10,381 bases of DNA from Cephalothrix simula (taxonomy: Eukaryota; Nemertea; Palaeonemertea; Archinemertea; Cephalotrichidae). Shown in pieces: positions 1 through 7,165 of this stretch. The stretch covers positions 1 through 10,381 of the forward strand of contig JAXIUW010225952.1 in assembly GCA_035591015.1 (NCBI GenBank). The letters run 5' to 3'. Both the position numbers and the translations under genes were made by a program. The notes under the pieces are model-generated. The model made no database searches, was not told the origin of the DNA, and was given only the letters and a program-made list of their open reading frames with translations. Numbering within the stretch: the stretch's first letter is position 1; each line of letters begins with the position of its first letter.

Positions 1-65
1 CGATATAAGTTACCTAGCAACGGTTACCAATACAAAATGGCTTCCCTAACAACAAAATGGCGGCC
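1..65. promoter_or_regulatory. Possible promoter: RFX X-box-like and YY1-like motifs
   Basis: Positions 9-21 read GTTACCTAGCAAC, two half-sites (GTTACC and AGCAAC) separated by one base, matching the RFX X-box pattern GYTRCC-N(0-3)-RGYAAC. A second GTTACC lies at 24-29. Positions 54-65 read AAAATGGCGGCC, close to the YY1 consensus AANATGGCGGC, which in animals often sits at or just after a transcription start. Two promoter-type motifs within 60 bases, in a local GC-richer patch of otherwise AT-rich DNA, suggest a promoter for a gene running off the left edge or rightwards. The plus-strand ATG inside the YY1 motif opens only 15 codons before a stop, so no coding exon is confirmed. RFX factors often drive ciliary genes; whether that applies here is inference. 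Chance occurrence is possible. Confidence 0.3.
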
Positions 66-2395
66 GTGCTCATCAGACCATGTCCAACGCAGCGACTAAA
101 GTGACCTAGGGACCTCATGAATACTACTGTTATGAGCTTTCAGAAAATGTATACATTGGGATGGAGATTTTTCCCCGACTAAAAGTTGTTAAACCAAATA
201 TCATTATGTGATTATTGAATAAAAAAGTAATTACAGTGAAACTATTTTTTAAAGTATGTTGGTATAGGAAAGCTATTACCATTATCTGATGGCTGACTAA
301 GTTACATTGTGTGGACCGACCGGCAACATATTTAATAAGGATAGTTTTCAATCCCTATTCATTTATTCCACGGAGGATAATTGGTTCTGCAGCCGAAGTA
401 ATTGCTCAAAACTGTAAAATATTTTTGAACTTCAGGCGATTTGAAGCAAATTTAATTTTGGAAAATCCGGTAGACTAAAAAAAGGGGAATTCGGCCCAGG
501 TTCTTTATATACAACCAAAAATAGCAAAGGAAATTCATTAGATGTGAGACTAAGTCAAATCATTACAAGAACAATTTCTTAAGATTAAAAAGCTCAAAAA
601 CAGACATGAAATGAAAATTTATGTTTAATCTACCACAAAACATCCTCCAAATTCTCTCTGATTAACACTAACAGTGCTATCAACACCTTGCTGACAAATT
701 CTAATCTACTGAGACGAAAGAATGTAAACCTCCATCATTAACTTTTCAGTAAAATGATAAAAAAATGTTTTATGATTTATGATTAAATTATATTACCCTG
801 CTATTTTAACTGGGATATCAATGGTATCCACTGACATTGTGATAACATTAGGCTAAATTAAATGAGTTTGGCTGGAAAAATGATATTAATACTCCAAATA
901 ACATTGTTCAAAAGTATTTCAAAAAGTATTTCAAAGACAGGTTATGCAAGCTTCATCACATTACAATACATCTCATGACCTGATGATGTGGTGATGTTAA
1001 AAAAATTACTCTAAAAACAATTTACTCAATTTTAAAAATGTAAACTTGCGCGGGGGGACTATTTAACTGTATACCTCAGTTCATCCTAACATTAGTTGAA
1101 TTACAAATTTCTTATGATGAAATGCATCTACGCTGCAAATGAGGTAAAGAAAAAGCGATACAGCTACTTATCAATAAAAAGGATTTAAAGTAAACTTCAA
1201 TGCACTTTAGTGCTAAAAAATTGTGTGATCTGATTGAGTACTATAATTTCCACCTAGAAGAGTATCAATAAGTATCAATTTCAAGGCTTTGTATAACATT
1301 ACAAAATGTATTTACTTAATTAGTTAAAACATTTTAAATAAAAAAATGAAGCCCATTGTATGGATTAAAGATTCTGTATATCCTACTTTAAAGTGAATTA
1401 GAATTAGAAGAGAATGTCATGGATTGAAAACATTTATTTGGAAGACTAAAAATTCTATAAACATTTTATTTTTGATAAAGATGAAATCTAAAAAGATTTG
1501 ACAAAAAGATTTGAAAAAAATACTGTAATTGAATTTATAAATTATGTCATTACCACATTGAACTTTAGGAGCATTTATGATTCCATTTTTGATCTGACTA
1601 AGATATCTAATAACATATATATTTTAACAAAAACATCAATACCTTGCTAAGCATATACTTTTGAATCTCAAAAGTCTCTCACAGAGAACGAAAATTAATT
1701 ATTCTTGAAGAAACTTCAAGATTTGTAATTAACGAAAATCGAAAATGTAAATGAAAAAACTTCAGCAGATGCTTTTACAAAATATACAAAATTTGTTAGA
1801 GGTCTACACCACATTTCAGATTTAATTTTGTCATGCTTCTAGCATAGGGCCTACTACCTGACATACTGCATGTAATATATCGTGATTCACCATAAACATT
1901 TATTTATTAAATTTATTATTTTATCATAAATTTCTTTGATGATATGAATATTTTGTAATGAAGAAATAATAATTTTTAAATTGATAATTAACGTTTCACA
2001 AATTTAGTTATTTATTTTTGTTTTATTTTCGTTACTGTACTTCTCCCGTCAAGCAGTACACATTGATTTTAATTCATTTGGCATATGCTAGAAGTATGAA
2101 AATTTGTTAGCTCGTTTTCTTTACATAAACTTATCTTTGCCTTATATATAAGATTTAAAAGGCACAAAAAAATGCAAATAGATATAATAAGAACAAAAAT
2201 TTTTGTCTATCCTTCATTGATATTCCATCAATGGAAATGCAATATAAGATTTTCCACTTGAAGACATATTCCCAACAAATTAGATACATTAAATAACGGG
2301 GGCAGATCTTGCTATAGTTTAAATCTTTACTTTTAGAAATTTTGGACGGATGAAAGATGGACAATTTTTAAAAATAAATTGTTAATTTTACGACT
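66..2395. other. AT-rich DNA beyond the gene's 3' end
   Basis: No convincing coding region is visible on either strand; the longest open frames (130-351 and 2155-2364, minus) rely on non-ATG starts and have AT-driven composition. Short local duplications are present: a 12-base unit repeated at about 909-935 and an AAAAGATTTGA-type unit repeated at about 1490-1516. The stretch 1898-2030 is very T/A-rich and holds several AATAAA words on the minus strand that could act as alternative poly(A) signals for the minus-strand gene. The part nearest 2395 may therefore be 3' UTR or flanking DNA. Confidence 0.6.
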
Positions 2396-2401
2396 TTTAT
2401 T
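2396..2401 (-). promoter_or_regulatory. Candidate poly(A) signal of the Ig/membrane-hairpin gene
   Basis: On the minus strand this is a canonical AATAAA hexamer, 95 bases downstream of the stop codon at 2498-2496. It would give a short 3' UTR. Further AATAAA words on the same strand lie between about 1898 and 2030 and could define longer 3' ends. Cleavage site and use cannot be read from the sequence. Confidence 0.45.
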
Positions 2402-2495
2402 AATGATTTTGATTCTTATCAAGAGTGTTTGAAAATTAAATGAACAACCAGCTGCCCCAAAGACACATTAACAAGTACTATTTCAGTAGTTGGAT

Positions 2496-3226
2496 TCATT
2501 GTTTATCATGAGATTTAATTCCAGTCGAAATAAGCGAAAATCTAACCATAGCTATTAGAAATGTCCACAAGATTAAAAATGGCGGACTTAATTCAATTGA
2601 AAGTCCAAAAAATGTAATTACAGGCACAAGTAATAAGCAAAAACTAGCTAACGACCTCTCATCGCCGGCGAAAACTAAGTCAGTTAGGGCACCATGTAAT
2701 TGCCGCCGAAAAGGTTCAACAGGTTTTTTAGGCCGCCTTCCAACAGCTATCATGACGTGAAGATTTTCTTCGTAATCCGACTCTTCAAAAGTTTTATTGA
2801 AAGTTTCGAAAAATGTTTTTTCATTATAGTCACTTTTATAAATATCTTCTGAAATCGGAGACACATCTTTTTCATTGTTGTTTATAATAGGCGTAATCTC
2901 GATTTCATTTTTATCTTTTGTTAATGATTTTAAAGTATTTTCCTTGTTGATTAAATTTTCAGCAAAATCGAGGTCATTTAAAAATTCAGGTCCTAGCTGA
3001 TCTAATAAAGGAACACTAGGATCATATAGTAGTCCCTTTGGCTTTGCCTTGGGCTCATACGGCTCATAAACTGGAAATTCACTATCGGTTTCTTGATCAT
3101 CTGAAGTAATTGGCTCTTCTAAAATATCCTTATCATCATCTTTCTCAACATCACTTTCATTTGATGACACTGCATCCTCGTCTTTTTCATCTTCCTCTTG
3201 TTCTTCATCGTTGTCTGTTTTTTCAG
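2496..3226 (-). CDS. Terminal coding exon: acidic disordered region plus C-terminal membrane hairpin
   Basis: This is the last coding exon of the minus-strand gene. The acceptor is TATTTTAG ending at 3227; the first two bases (CT) complete a split Ala codon with the G that ends the preceding exon. The exon encodes 243 residues to a stop at 2498-2496. Residues 1-45 are strongly acidic and low-complexity (runs of D and E), typical of disordered tails. Residues 46-155 are polar, with a Pro/Tyr-rich stretch (FPVYEPYEPKAKPKG). A basic patch (GRRPKKPVEPFRR) lies at about 163-175. Two hydrophobic segments follow at about 192-211 and 215-235, separated by a short ELSPP turn, with a short polar tail (GIKSHDKQ). 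This layout predicts a C-terminal membrane hairpin or tail anchor with both ends in the cytosol; the topology is inferred. I do not recognise the family. An unbroken 243-codon frame in DNA this AT-rich, clean splice sites and frame continuity with two upstream exons make it a real exon. Confidence 0.88.
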
Positions 3227-3804
3227 CTAAAATATAAAAGGAAAGTGTTTATTTTGATTTATAGAATACTTTAATGCTCTAATGTTTACTTTTAACATTT
3301 TTATAGTAGGTAAAAATTTTCGTGAAATTTTTGAATCGAGTTAGTAAAGGTCATGACGTGAAGAATTTCAAGAATCGGGGTCCATATTGTCCGTAGATTA
3401 TTATCAGCCAATCGTTACGCTAATTTATGGCTCTCAAAATATTTTGCAATTGAGCCAATGTCACCAGAATATTAATTGCGTTTGACTATAAACCAATATA
3501 TGGGGGAGGAGGAAGCCATAACCTAGATGATTAAATAATGAGCCAACTATATCAGCAGTGTCGGTGGTCATAACCACAAGCAGTAGCAAGTACTAAAGGT
3601 GTTGCAATATGGTCAAAAGAAGAGGAGAATAATGGTTATGAGGGTGTGGTGTGAAAGTGGATAAACTATGTTATTAGCTTATCCGTAAATAGGATTATCA
3701 CGATATTTTTTTAATTTAATGGAATTTTCTATAAAGGGCATGCATACAGCATAAAAACTCAATATGAGCAATTAATTGTGCTCTTGGCTATGCTGATGTC
3801 TTAA

Positions 3805-4059
3805 CCTTACTTCTTTTTTAGTTTAGCAAATAAGTTTTGTTTTCAACGTACTGTCACAAGAAGAAATATTTCCTTCTTGAAGAATAAATTCAATCAAAGT
3901 CTAGAATTAAAGCATATCTGTGATAAACCTCTTGATGTACAAAATCGTTAAGTTAATCAGATGTCTGATTTAATTAATGCTAGGAAATATTTTTTTACAC
4001 TTGACGAATTTGAATTAGAAGAAATTGAATTTATGTTAAGATGTTTCCCCAATGAATGA
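3805..4059 (+). pseudogene. Possible broken coding remnant, function unknown
   Basis: In one plus-strand frame, 85 codons from 3805 to the stop at 4057-4059 are interrupted by a single in-frame TAA at 3949-3951; several stops would be expected by chance in DNA this AT-rich. The first part is basic and Lys/Asn-rich; the second, which could start at the ATG at 3961, is acidic and amphipathic (TLDEFELEEIEFMLRCF). An acceptor-like pyrimidine tract ending in TTTTTTAG lies at about 3808-3821. A poly(A)-type end lies 60 bases past the stop. This could be the tail of a retroelement ORF, a retrocopy, or a chance open frame. No family is recognised. Confidence 0.3.
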
Positions 4060-4140
4060 TTGAGTGAATTATATTTGTTAAATTGTTTTCAATTTGTACA
4101 ATGCATGATATAGTGCGAAATAAAGATTATTATTATTTTT
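4060..4140 (+). mobile_element. LINE-like 3' terminus (AATAAA plus ATT repeats)
   Basis: The sequence around 4115-4137 reads CGAAATAAAGATTATTATTATT: an AATAAA at 4119-4124 followed at once by a short ATT microsatellite. Many non-LTR retrotransposons of the CR1, Jockey and RTE groups end in a poly(A)-type signal followed by a short tandem repeat, so this looks like the 3' end of a truncated plus-strand LINE copy inside the intron. The preceding broken frame (3805-4059) may belong to the same insertion. No reverse transcriptase domain is visible upstream, so only a 5'-truncated copy would be present. AT-rich DNA can produce similar strings by chance. Confidence 0.35.
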
Positions 4141-4647
4141 GCATTTGTTTTAAATAAAAACAAATAAAAATAAGTGTCCATAGCTAAATAATGCCAAAAT
4201 ATTTTAATTGATAAGAATAAAAGCTTCTAAATCTTACCCCTATAATATAGATATCTAATATCCGGCATGGTTGAAAAGTTACAATAGATTTGTTCTCGAA
4301 ACTATCGAAGTTTTTAACCTCTGTCTAGTTGAATCATAAATTTTAAAATGTATCTTTAGTATCTTACTCAAGCTTTAAAATCCTAAAATGAGCGCTAATG
4401 ATTCAAACTTAACACAAAAAAGGATGTTTATTTTTATATAATTACTTTGAAATTCAAAAGATCAAGGGTAACAGGACACTAAATAAACGTAAAACGTGTT
4501 GGAAATGAAGATAAAGTTCCTAATTACAATTGTTTGAAAAAGAAAAAAGGTGTTAAAATTTCTAAAGTTGTGTTATCTTTCAATTTAATGTTTTCCTTTC
4601 CAGCTAATCAGTGATCATAGAATTGTTACTATTTCAGATAGTATTTA

Positions 4648-5196
4648 ATGCCAAGTAATGATAACGCTCCGGTAGGTCCTTCAGGTGTGTTTGACCAACA
4701 TCCGTTTACGACTACTTAATATGGCGTACCAAGATACCACCAAGAATTTATAAAGGAATTAGCAAGAAGAACAGGGTAATTAATGACAATTGTCTTCCTT
4801 CCAACTCTGAGCACATTACTTCGTCACATGATTGGGAGAGCCAATAATGAAATTATAAAAGAATATTTATCACAAACAATTAGTCTGACACATGAGTTAA
4901 CGCAGATTAACGTCATTATTAAGTTTTTTACCTTGCGTCAAGAATCAGGATTGGTCGAATAAGAAATCATTAGAACTTTTATGAGGTTAATGCCCTCAAT
5001 GGTTTAACTAAAGCTTATTATCGCGACATAATTACTGCGAGAAGCTGTTTTGTGACGTATTTATACAGAATTCCTGAAGTAATGTGCTGAGAAATGGTAG
5101 AAAGACATGCCACTAGGGAAAATAAGATTGGCTATTTCATATGATAATTTTCTCGGGATTGGAGCAAGCTTGGGACATGGAGTTTCTTGTAAATGA
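4648..5196 (+). pseudogene. Possible heavily decayed coding sequence, unidentified
   Basis: One plus-strand frame starting at the ATG at 4648 reads like protein over about 180 codons but carries stops at 4717, 4777, 4960 and seven or so later sites. The longest clean stretch is 4780-4959 (60 codons), rich in amphipathic helical sequence (for example RHMIGRANNEIIKEYLSQ). Later fragments such as GKIRLAISYDNFLGIGASLG stay in the same frame, so decay would be by substitution, not by indels. The stop count is only slightly below what random AT-rich DNA would give, so the case rests on composition and is weak. It could be an old retrocopy, a dead transposon ORF, or no gene at all. No family is recognised. 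Confidence 0.22.
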
Positions 5197-5330
5197 AAAT
5201 TTAGATCATATGTGATTGATTTATAAAAGCTATTTCATGCATCACTAAAGTGGGTAAACAATGTCCCGCCCCTCGGGCAAAACTTCCTCGCACGGAACCC
5301 ATAAAGCATACCCTTAACTTATAAACTTAC

Positions 5331-5564
5331 CAAATAAGTAGGCATATTCTCCTGGGAGGGCATGAATAACTCTTGGCCAAGTATGATCTTTCCTTAAAGA
5401 TCCACGATTTGATCGTAGTCTTTGTGAAAGAGGGGACGGTCCGATTTCTTCCATAAGAGCTTCTTCTTCTAGTTCATTGGGTGTTTGTTCTGTAATAGTT
5501 GGGAACGAGGCTGGTACAGAAACGCTCCGAGTATGACGTAACTTCCGCTGCTTTATAGACAAAG
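5331..5564 (-). CDS. Internal coding exon: basic Ser-rich linker then acidic segment
   Basis: The exon is flanked on the minus strand by acceptor TTTTTTAG (ending at 5565) and donor G|GTAAGT (from 5330). It is 234 nt, phase 1 at both ends, and encodes 78 residues. The T ending the Ig exon plus CT makes a Ser codon at the start, and its final G plus CT of the next exon makes Ala. Residues 5-18 are basic with a serine cluster (RKLRHTRSVSVP), including an R-x-x-S pattern typical of basophilic kinase targets such as PKA, Akt or CaMK; this is a motif match only. Residues 30-45 are acidic (NELEEEALMEE), followed by a second basic Ser/Arg patch (RLRSNRGSLRK) and an aromatic end (GEYAYLF). No folded domain is recognised; it is probably a flexible, regulated linker between the Ig domain and the C-terminal region. 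As 234 is a multiple of three and the phases match, skipping the exon would keep the frame. Confidence 0.83.
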
Positions 5565-5735
5565 CTAAAAAACAACAAATGAATTTTTACAATAATGTTC
5601 ACTTTCATATCTACATATTACTAGTATTACGGCAGGTAGGACACTTCGCAAAAATTCCGCGACCTTTTCAGTTAACGGGTAAGCAAAAAATTTGGAAAAA
5701 TTCTTTAGTGGTATAATTTCATGATGCAAAGCTTT

Positions 5736-5765
5736 TTTTATGCGACAAATTTTTATTGCATAAAA
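5736..5765. repeat. Short inverted repeat (hairpin)
   Basis: TTTTATGC at 5736-5743 is perfectly complementary to GCATAAAA at 5758-5765, leaving a 14-base loop. No function is evident; in AT-rich DNA an 8-bp perfect stem of this kind can arise by chance. Confidence 0.4.
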
Positions 5766-5850
5766 CCCTGAATTTTGTCATTTTTTGCAAAATTTTCTGA
5801 CTTAAGTCTTCAAAGTGTTTACTTGTGAATTTTATCAAGAAGTTAATATC

Positions 5851-5940
5851 GTAGAGTCGTGCTAGTCGAGCGGTCTAACGTGCAGTCCTTCAGTTTCTAA
5901 ATATCTAAAGGGCGCGGGTTCGATCCCTGGGTCCGCCGAG
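5851..5940 (+). repeat. tRNA-derived sequence (SINE head or tRNA pseudogene) with Pol III A and B boxes
   Basis: TAGTCGAGCGG at 5863-5873 matches the A-box consensus TRGYNNARNNG exactly, and GTTCGATCC at 5918-5926 matches the B-box consensus GWTCRANNC exactly. The boxes start about 54 bases apart, as in type II (Leu/Ser-like) tRNAs with a long variable arm. The D-region wording (GTCGAGCGGTCTAACG) is Leu-like. Only four of five T-stem pairs form, the D and anticodon stems do not fold cleanly, and the 7 bases that should form the 3' acceptor strand have no partner upstream. It is therefore not a functional tRNA. It is best read as the promoter head of a tRNA-derived SINE or a decayed tRNA copy; the SINE body, if present, would extend to the right towards about 6130. 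Confidence 0.5.
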
Positions 5941-6188
5941 TGCTCTCGGGGTCTCAATCTTCCTTTGTATCAATTATATACGAAAAAATCTCAAGATTTG
6001 TATGTAGGTGACTCTACATCATTAACCATTACACAGTAAGGACAGTGGAACTGGGGCAGAAATTGTCATCTATCCCACAAATCCTAGGGATTAATAATGA
6101 TTTATCGTCTTGTTTAAGATGCCAATCTCATCCATTAAACGTGCAGGAATAGCCCATGGGGGTCGTTAAAATGCGGGATCCAGTTTAC

Positions 6189-6239
6189 TCATCCCGGGGA
6201 CTCCAACAGGTTGGAGCTTTATCATTCAAGAGGGGATGA
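6189..6239. repeat. Nested hairpin in the intron
   Basis: An inner perfect 7-bp stem, CTCCAAC (6201-6207) with GTTGGAG (6210-6216), has only two bases between its arms. It sits inside outer arms TCATCCC (6189-6195) and GGGATGA (6233-6239), also perfectly complementary. Two nested perfect stems in 51 bases are unlikely to be chance and fit part of a mobile element or a folded repeat. No element family is recognised. Confidence 0.45.
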
Positions 6240-6240
6240 A

Positions 6241-6400
6241 GGGGGTCAGGTTCCCGCTTCCCAATTAAATCCAGTATTCAGACATCCTAATCCTGTCTTC
6301 CTGATTTGTACCGGAATTGTGACATACTGATCCCATCATTCCCAATTGTACCAGAATTTCGACATCCCGATAAGATTTCCCCGATTACCGGTGTGAAAGG
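6241..6400. repeat. Degenerate 40-bp tandem repeat, three to four units
   Basis: GACAT occurs at 6281, 6321 and 6361, exactly 40 bases apart. Units 6281-6320 and 6321-6360 agree at about 28 of 40 positions, sharing a TTGTACC-GAATT core at about 6306-6318 and 6347-6358. The 6241-6280 stretch shares a TTCCCAATT...CCAG...TT segment with the third unit, and 6361-6400 keeps the GACATCCCGAT start before diverging. This is an old minisatellite or the repetitive end of an inserted element. GATAC-type motifs recur further right at 6585, 6642 and 6672 and may be a related, looser repeat. Confidence 0.6.
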
Positions 6401-6401
6401 G

Positions 6402-6596
6402 ATGCCAATCCGGGCTGTATACTTTGATTATAGACGACGAAAGAAGCCCAGGGATGAATATCGTTCCTCACTGTATGATATGTTACACAAAGAGGACAAA
6501 AATCCCTACGCAATGATCCCTGCCGCCACACCGGTAGATCAGATATCCAAGTTCAGGGAACCATTTTGGAGCTTTCCCTCTCCCGATACCGATTAA
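6402..6596 (+). other. Short coding-like plus-strand frame, unassigned
   Basis: From the ATG at 6402 to the TAA at 6594-6596 there are 64 codons; the frame stays open back to a TGA at 6303-6305, but that upstream part is made of the 40-bp repeat. The composition looks protein-like: a basic cluster (DYRRRKKPRDEYR), then a mixed segment ending FREPFWSFPSPDTD. The frame is antisense to the gene and lies in the GC-richer repeat island of the intron. It may be the end of a transposable-element ORF or a chance open frame. No splice sites or family motif are recognised, so it is not called as a gene. Confidence 0.2.
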
Positions 6597-6737
6597 AATT
6601 AAGGAGAATTTTAATATTTCCGTTCACATTTACCGTTTCCGGATACGATTTTCCATTTATTTCCCGGCCCCGATACGTTTTTTCGGTCATTTCCCACTCT
6701 GGCTCTTGGACCCTTCACACCCCTCATTTAAGAATAA

Positions 6738-6850
6738 GCTAAGTCCCCCGTACTTCGGCCGTAGGGACAATTGGCTTAGACAGGTGAAAATTATACCAGC
6801 CAACAGAGCAAGGCACGCATTTTATTTATCAGCTTAGGGGGTGACTAAGC
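6738..6850. repeat. Small inverted-repeat element next to the Ig exon
   Basis: GCTAAGTC-CCCC at 6738-6749 and GGGGTGACTAAGC at 6838-6850 form imperfect inverted arms (about 11 of 13 positions) 113 bases end to end. The right arm also contains its own palindrome, GCTTAG (6832-6837) with CTAAGC (6845-6850), and the left side has a GTCCC...GGGAC stem around 6743-6768. The size would suit a MITE-like or foldback fragment, but no target-site duplication is recognised. It ends 37 bases from the Ig exon. Confidence 0.35.
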
Positions 6851-6886
6851 AGGGGGCAGATTCAACTTAAAGCAATTGGTACTTAC

Positions 6887-7165
6887 ACTTTACTTCTATA
6901 TAACATGATGATGCAACTTCGCCTTCCTTGTTGTAAGCTCTACACTTGTAGGTTCCTTCATCTTCTCGTTCAACATCCTTTATAAAGATGGCGTATACAT
7001 CGCCCTCGTTTTCAATTTGGATACGATCATCTTCAACGATTGGGATATTGTCTTTCATCCAAACGACTTCCGGTTTCGGAAATCCTCCTATTTGACATTC
7101 TAGTCTGTAAGGCTCCCCGCAATCAACCTCAGTAATGGTCGGAAGACGCTCAATAAATTCAGGAG
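6887..7165 (-). CDS. Coding exon: I-set immunoglobulin domain
   Basis: This 279-nt exon encodes one I-set Ig domain of 93 residues. The acceptor TTAACTTTCCAG ends at 7166 and the donor T|GTAAGT starts at 6886; it is phase 1 at both ends, the classic layout for a shuffled Ig module. The domain starts PEFIERLP, has the B-strand Cys in YRLECQI, the C-strand Trp in PEVVWMKDN, and the F-strand motif DEGTYKCRAYNKEG with Asp, Tyr and Cys in their expected places, ending at the G strand (SSCYIEV). The predicted disulphide-type pair is the LEC and YKC cysteines. No signal peptide is visible. I-set domains with a PEF start and GGFPKPEVVWMKDN core are typical of intracellular muscle and cytoskeletal proteins such as titin, obscurin, myosin light chain kinase and palladin, where they act as spacers or binding sites; which protein this is cannot be told. 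The gene is 5'-partial: no earlier exon was found up to 10381. Confidence 0.92.

Larger units (their letters stand above)
3227..5330 (-). other. Intron (2104 bp) of the minus-strand gene
   Basis: On the minus strand it begins with GTAAGT at 5330-5325 and ends with TATTTTAG at 3227. It is phase 1. No further minus-strand exon is evident inside it. It contains plus-strand remnants listed separately: a broken frame at 3805-4059 followed by a LINE-like 3' terminus, and a second broken frame from 4648. The parts at 3240-3800 and 4140-4640 show only AT-rich unique-looking DNA. Confidence 0.8.
5565..6886 (-). other. Intron (1322 bp) with an island of repeats
   Basis: On the minus strand it runs from GTAAGT at 6886-6881 to TTTTTTAG ending at 5565, phase 1. 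Its middle and 5' part (about 5850-6850) are clearly more GC-rich than the flanking DNA and packed with repeat structures listed separately. This suggests one or more insertions into an ancestral AT-rich intron. Positions 5566-5735 hold nothing recognisable. Confidence 0.8.

Noticed and set aside
130-351. Minus-strand 73-codon frame
   Set aside because: It starts at a non-ATG codon, and its composition follows AT-rich DNA with no motif.
2155-2364. Minus-strand 69-codon hydrophobic frame
   Set aside because: It has a non-ATG start and lies downstream of the gene's poly(A) signal; the hydrophobic residues reflect T-rich codons.
2751-3365. Shared 14-mer TCATGACGTGAAGA in the terminal exon (about 2751) and intron (about 3351)
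   Set aside because: A single 14-base match in 10 kb is not far from chance, and the similarity does not extend clearly on either side.
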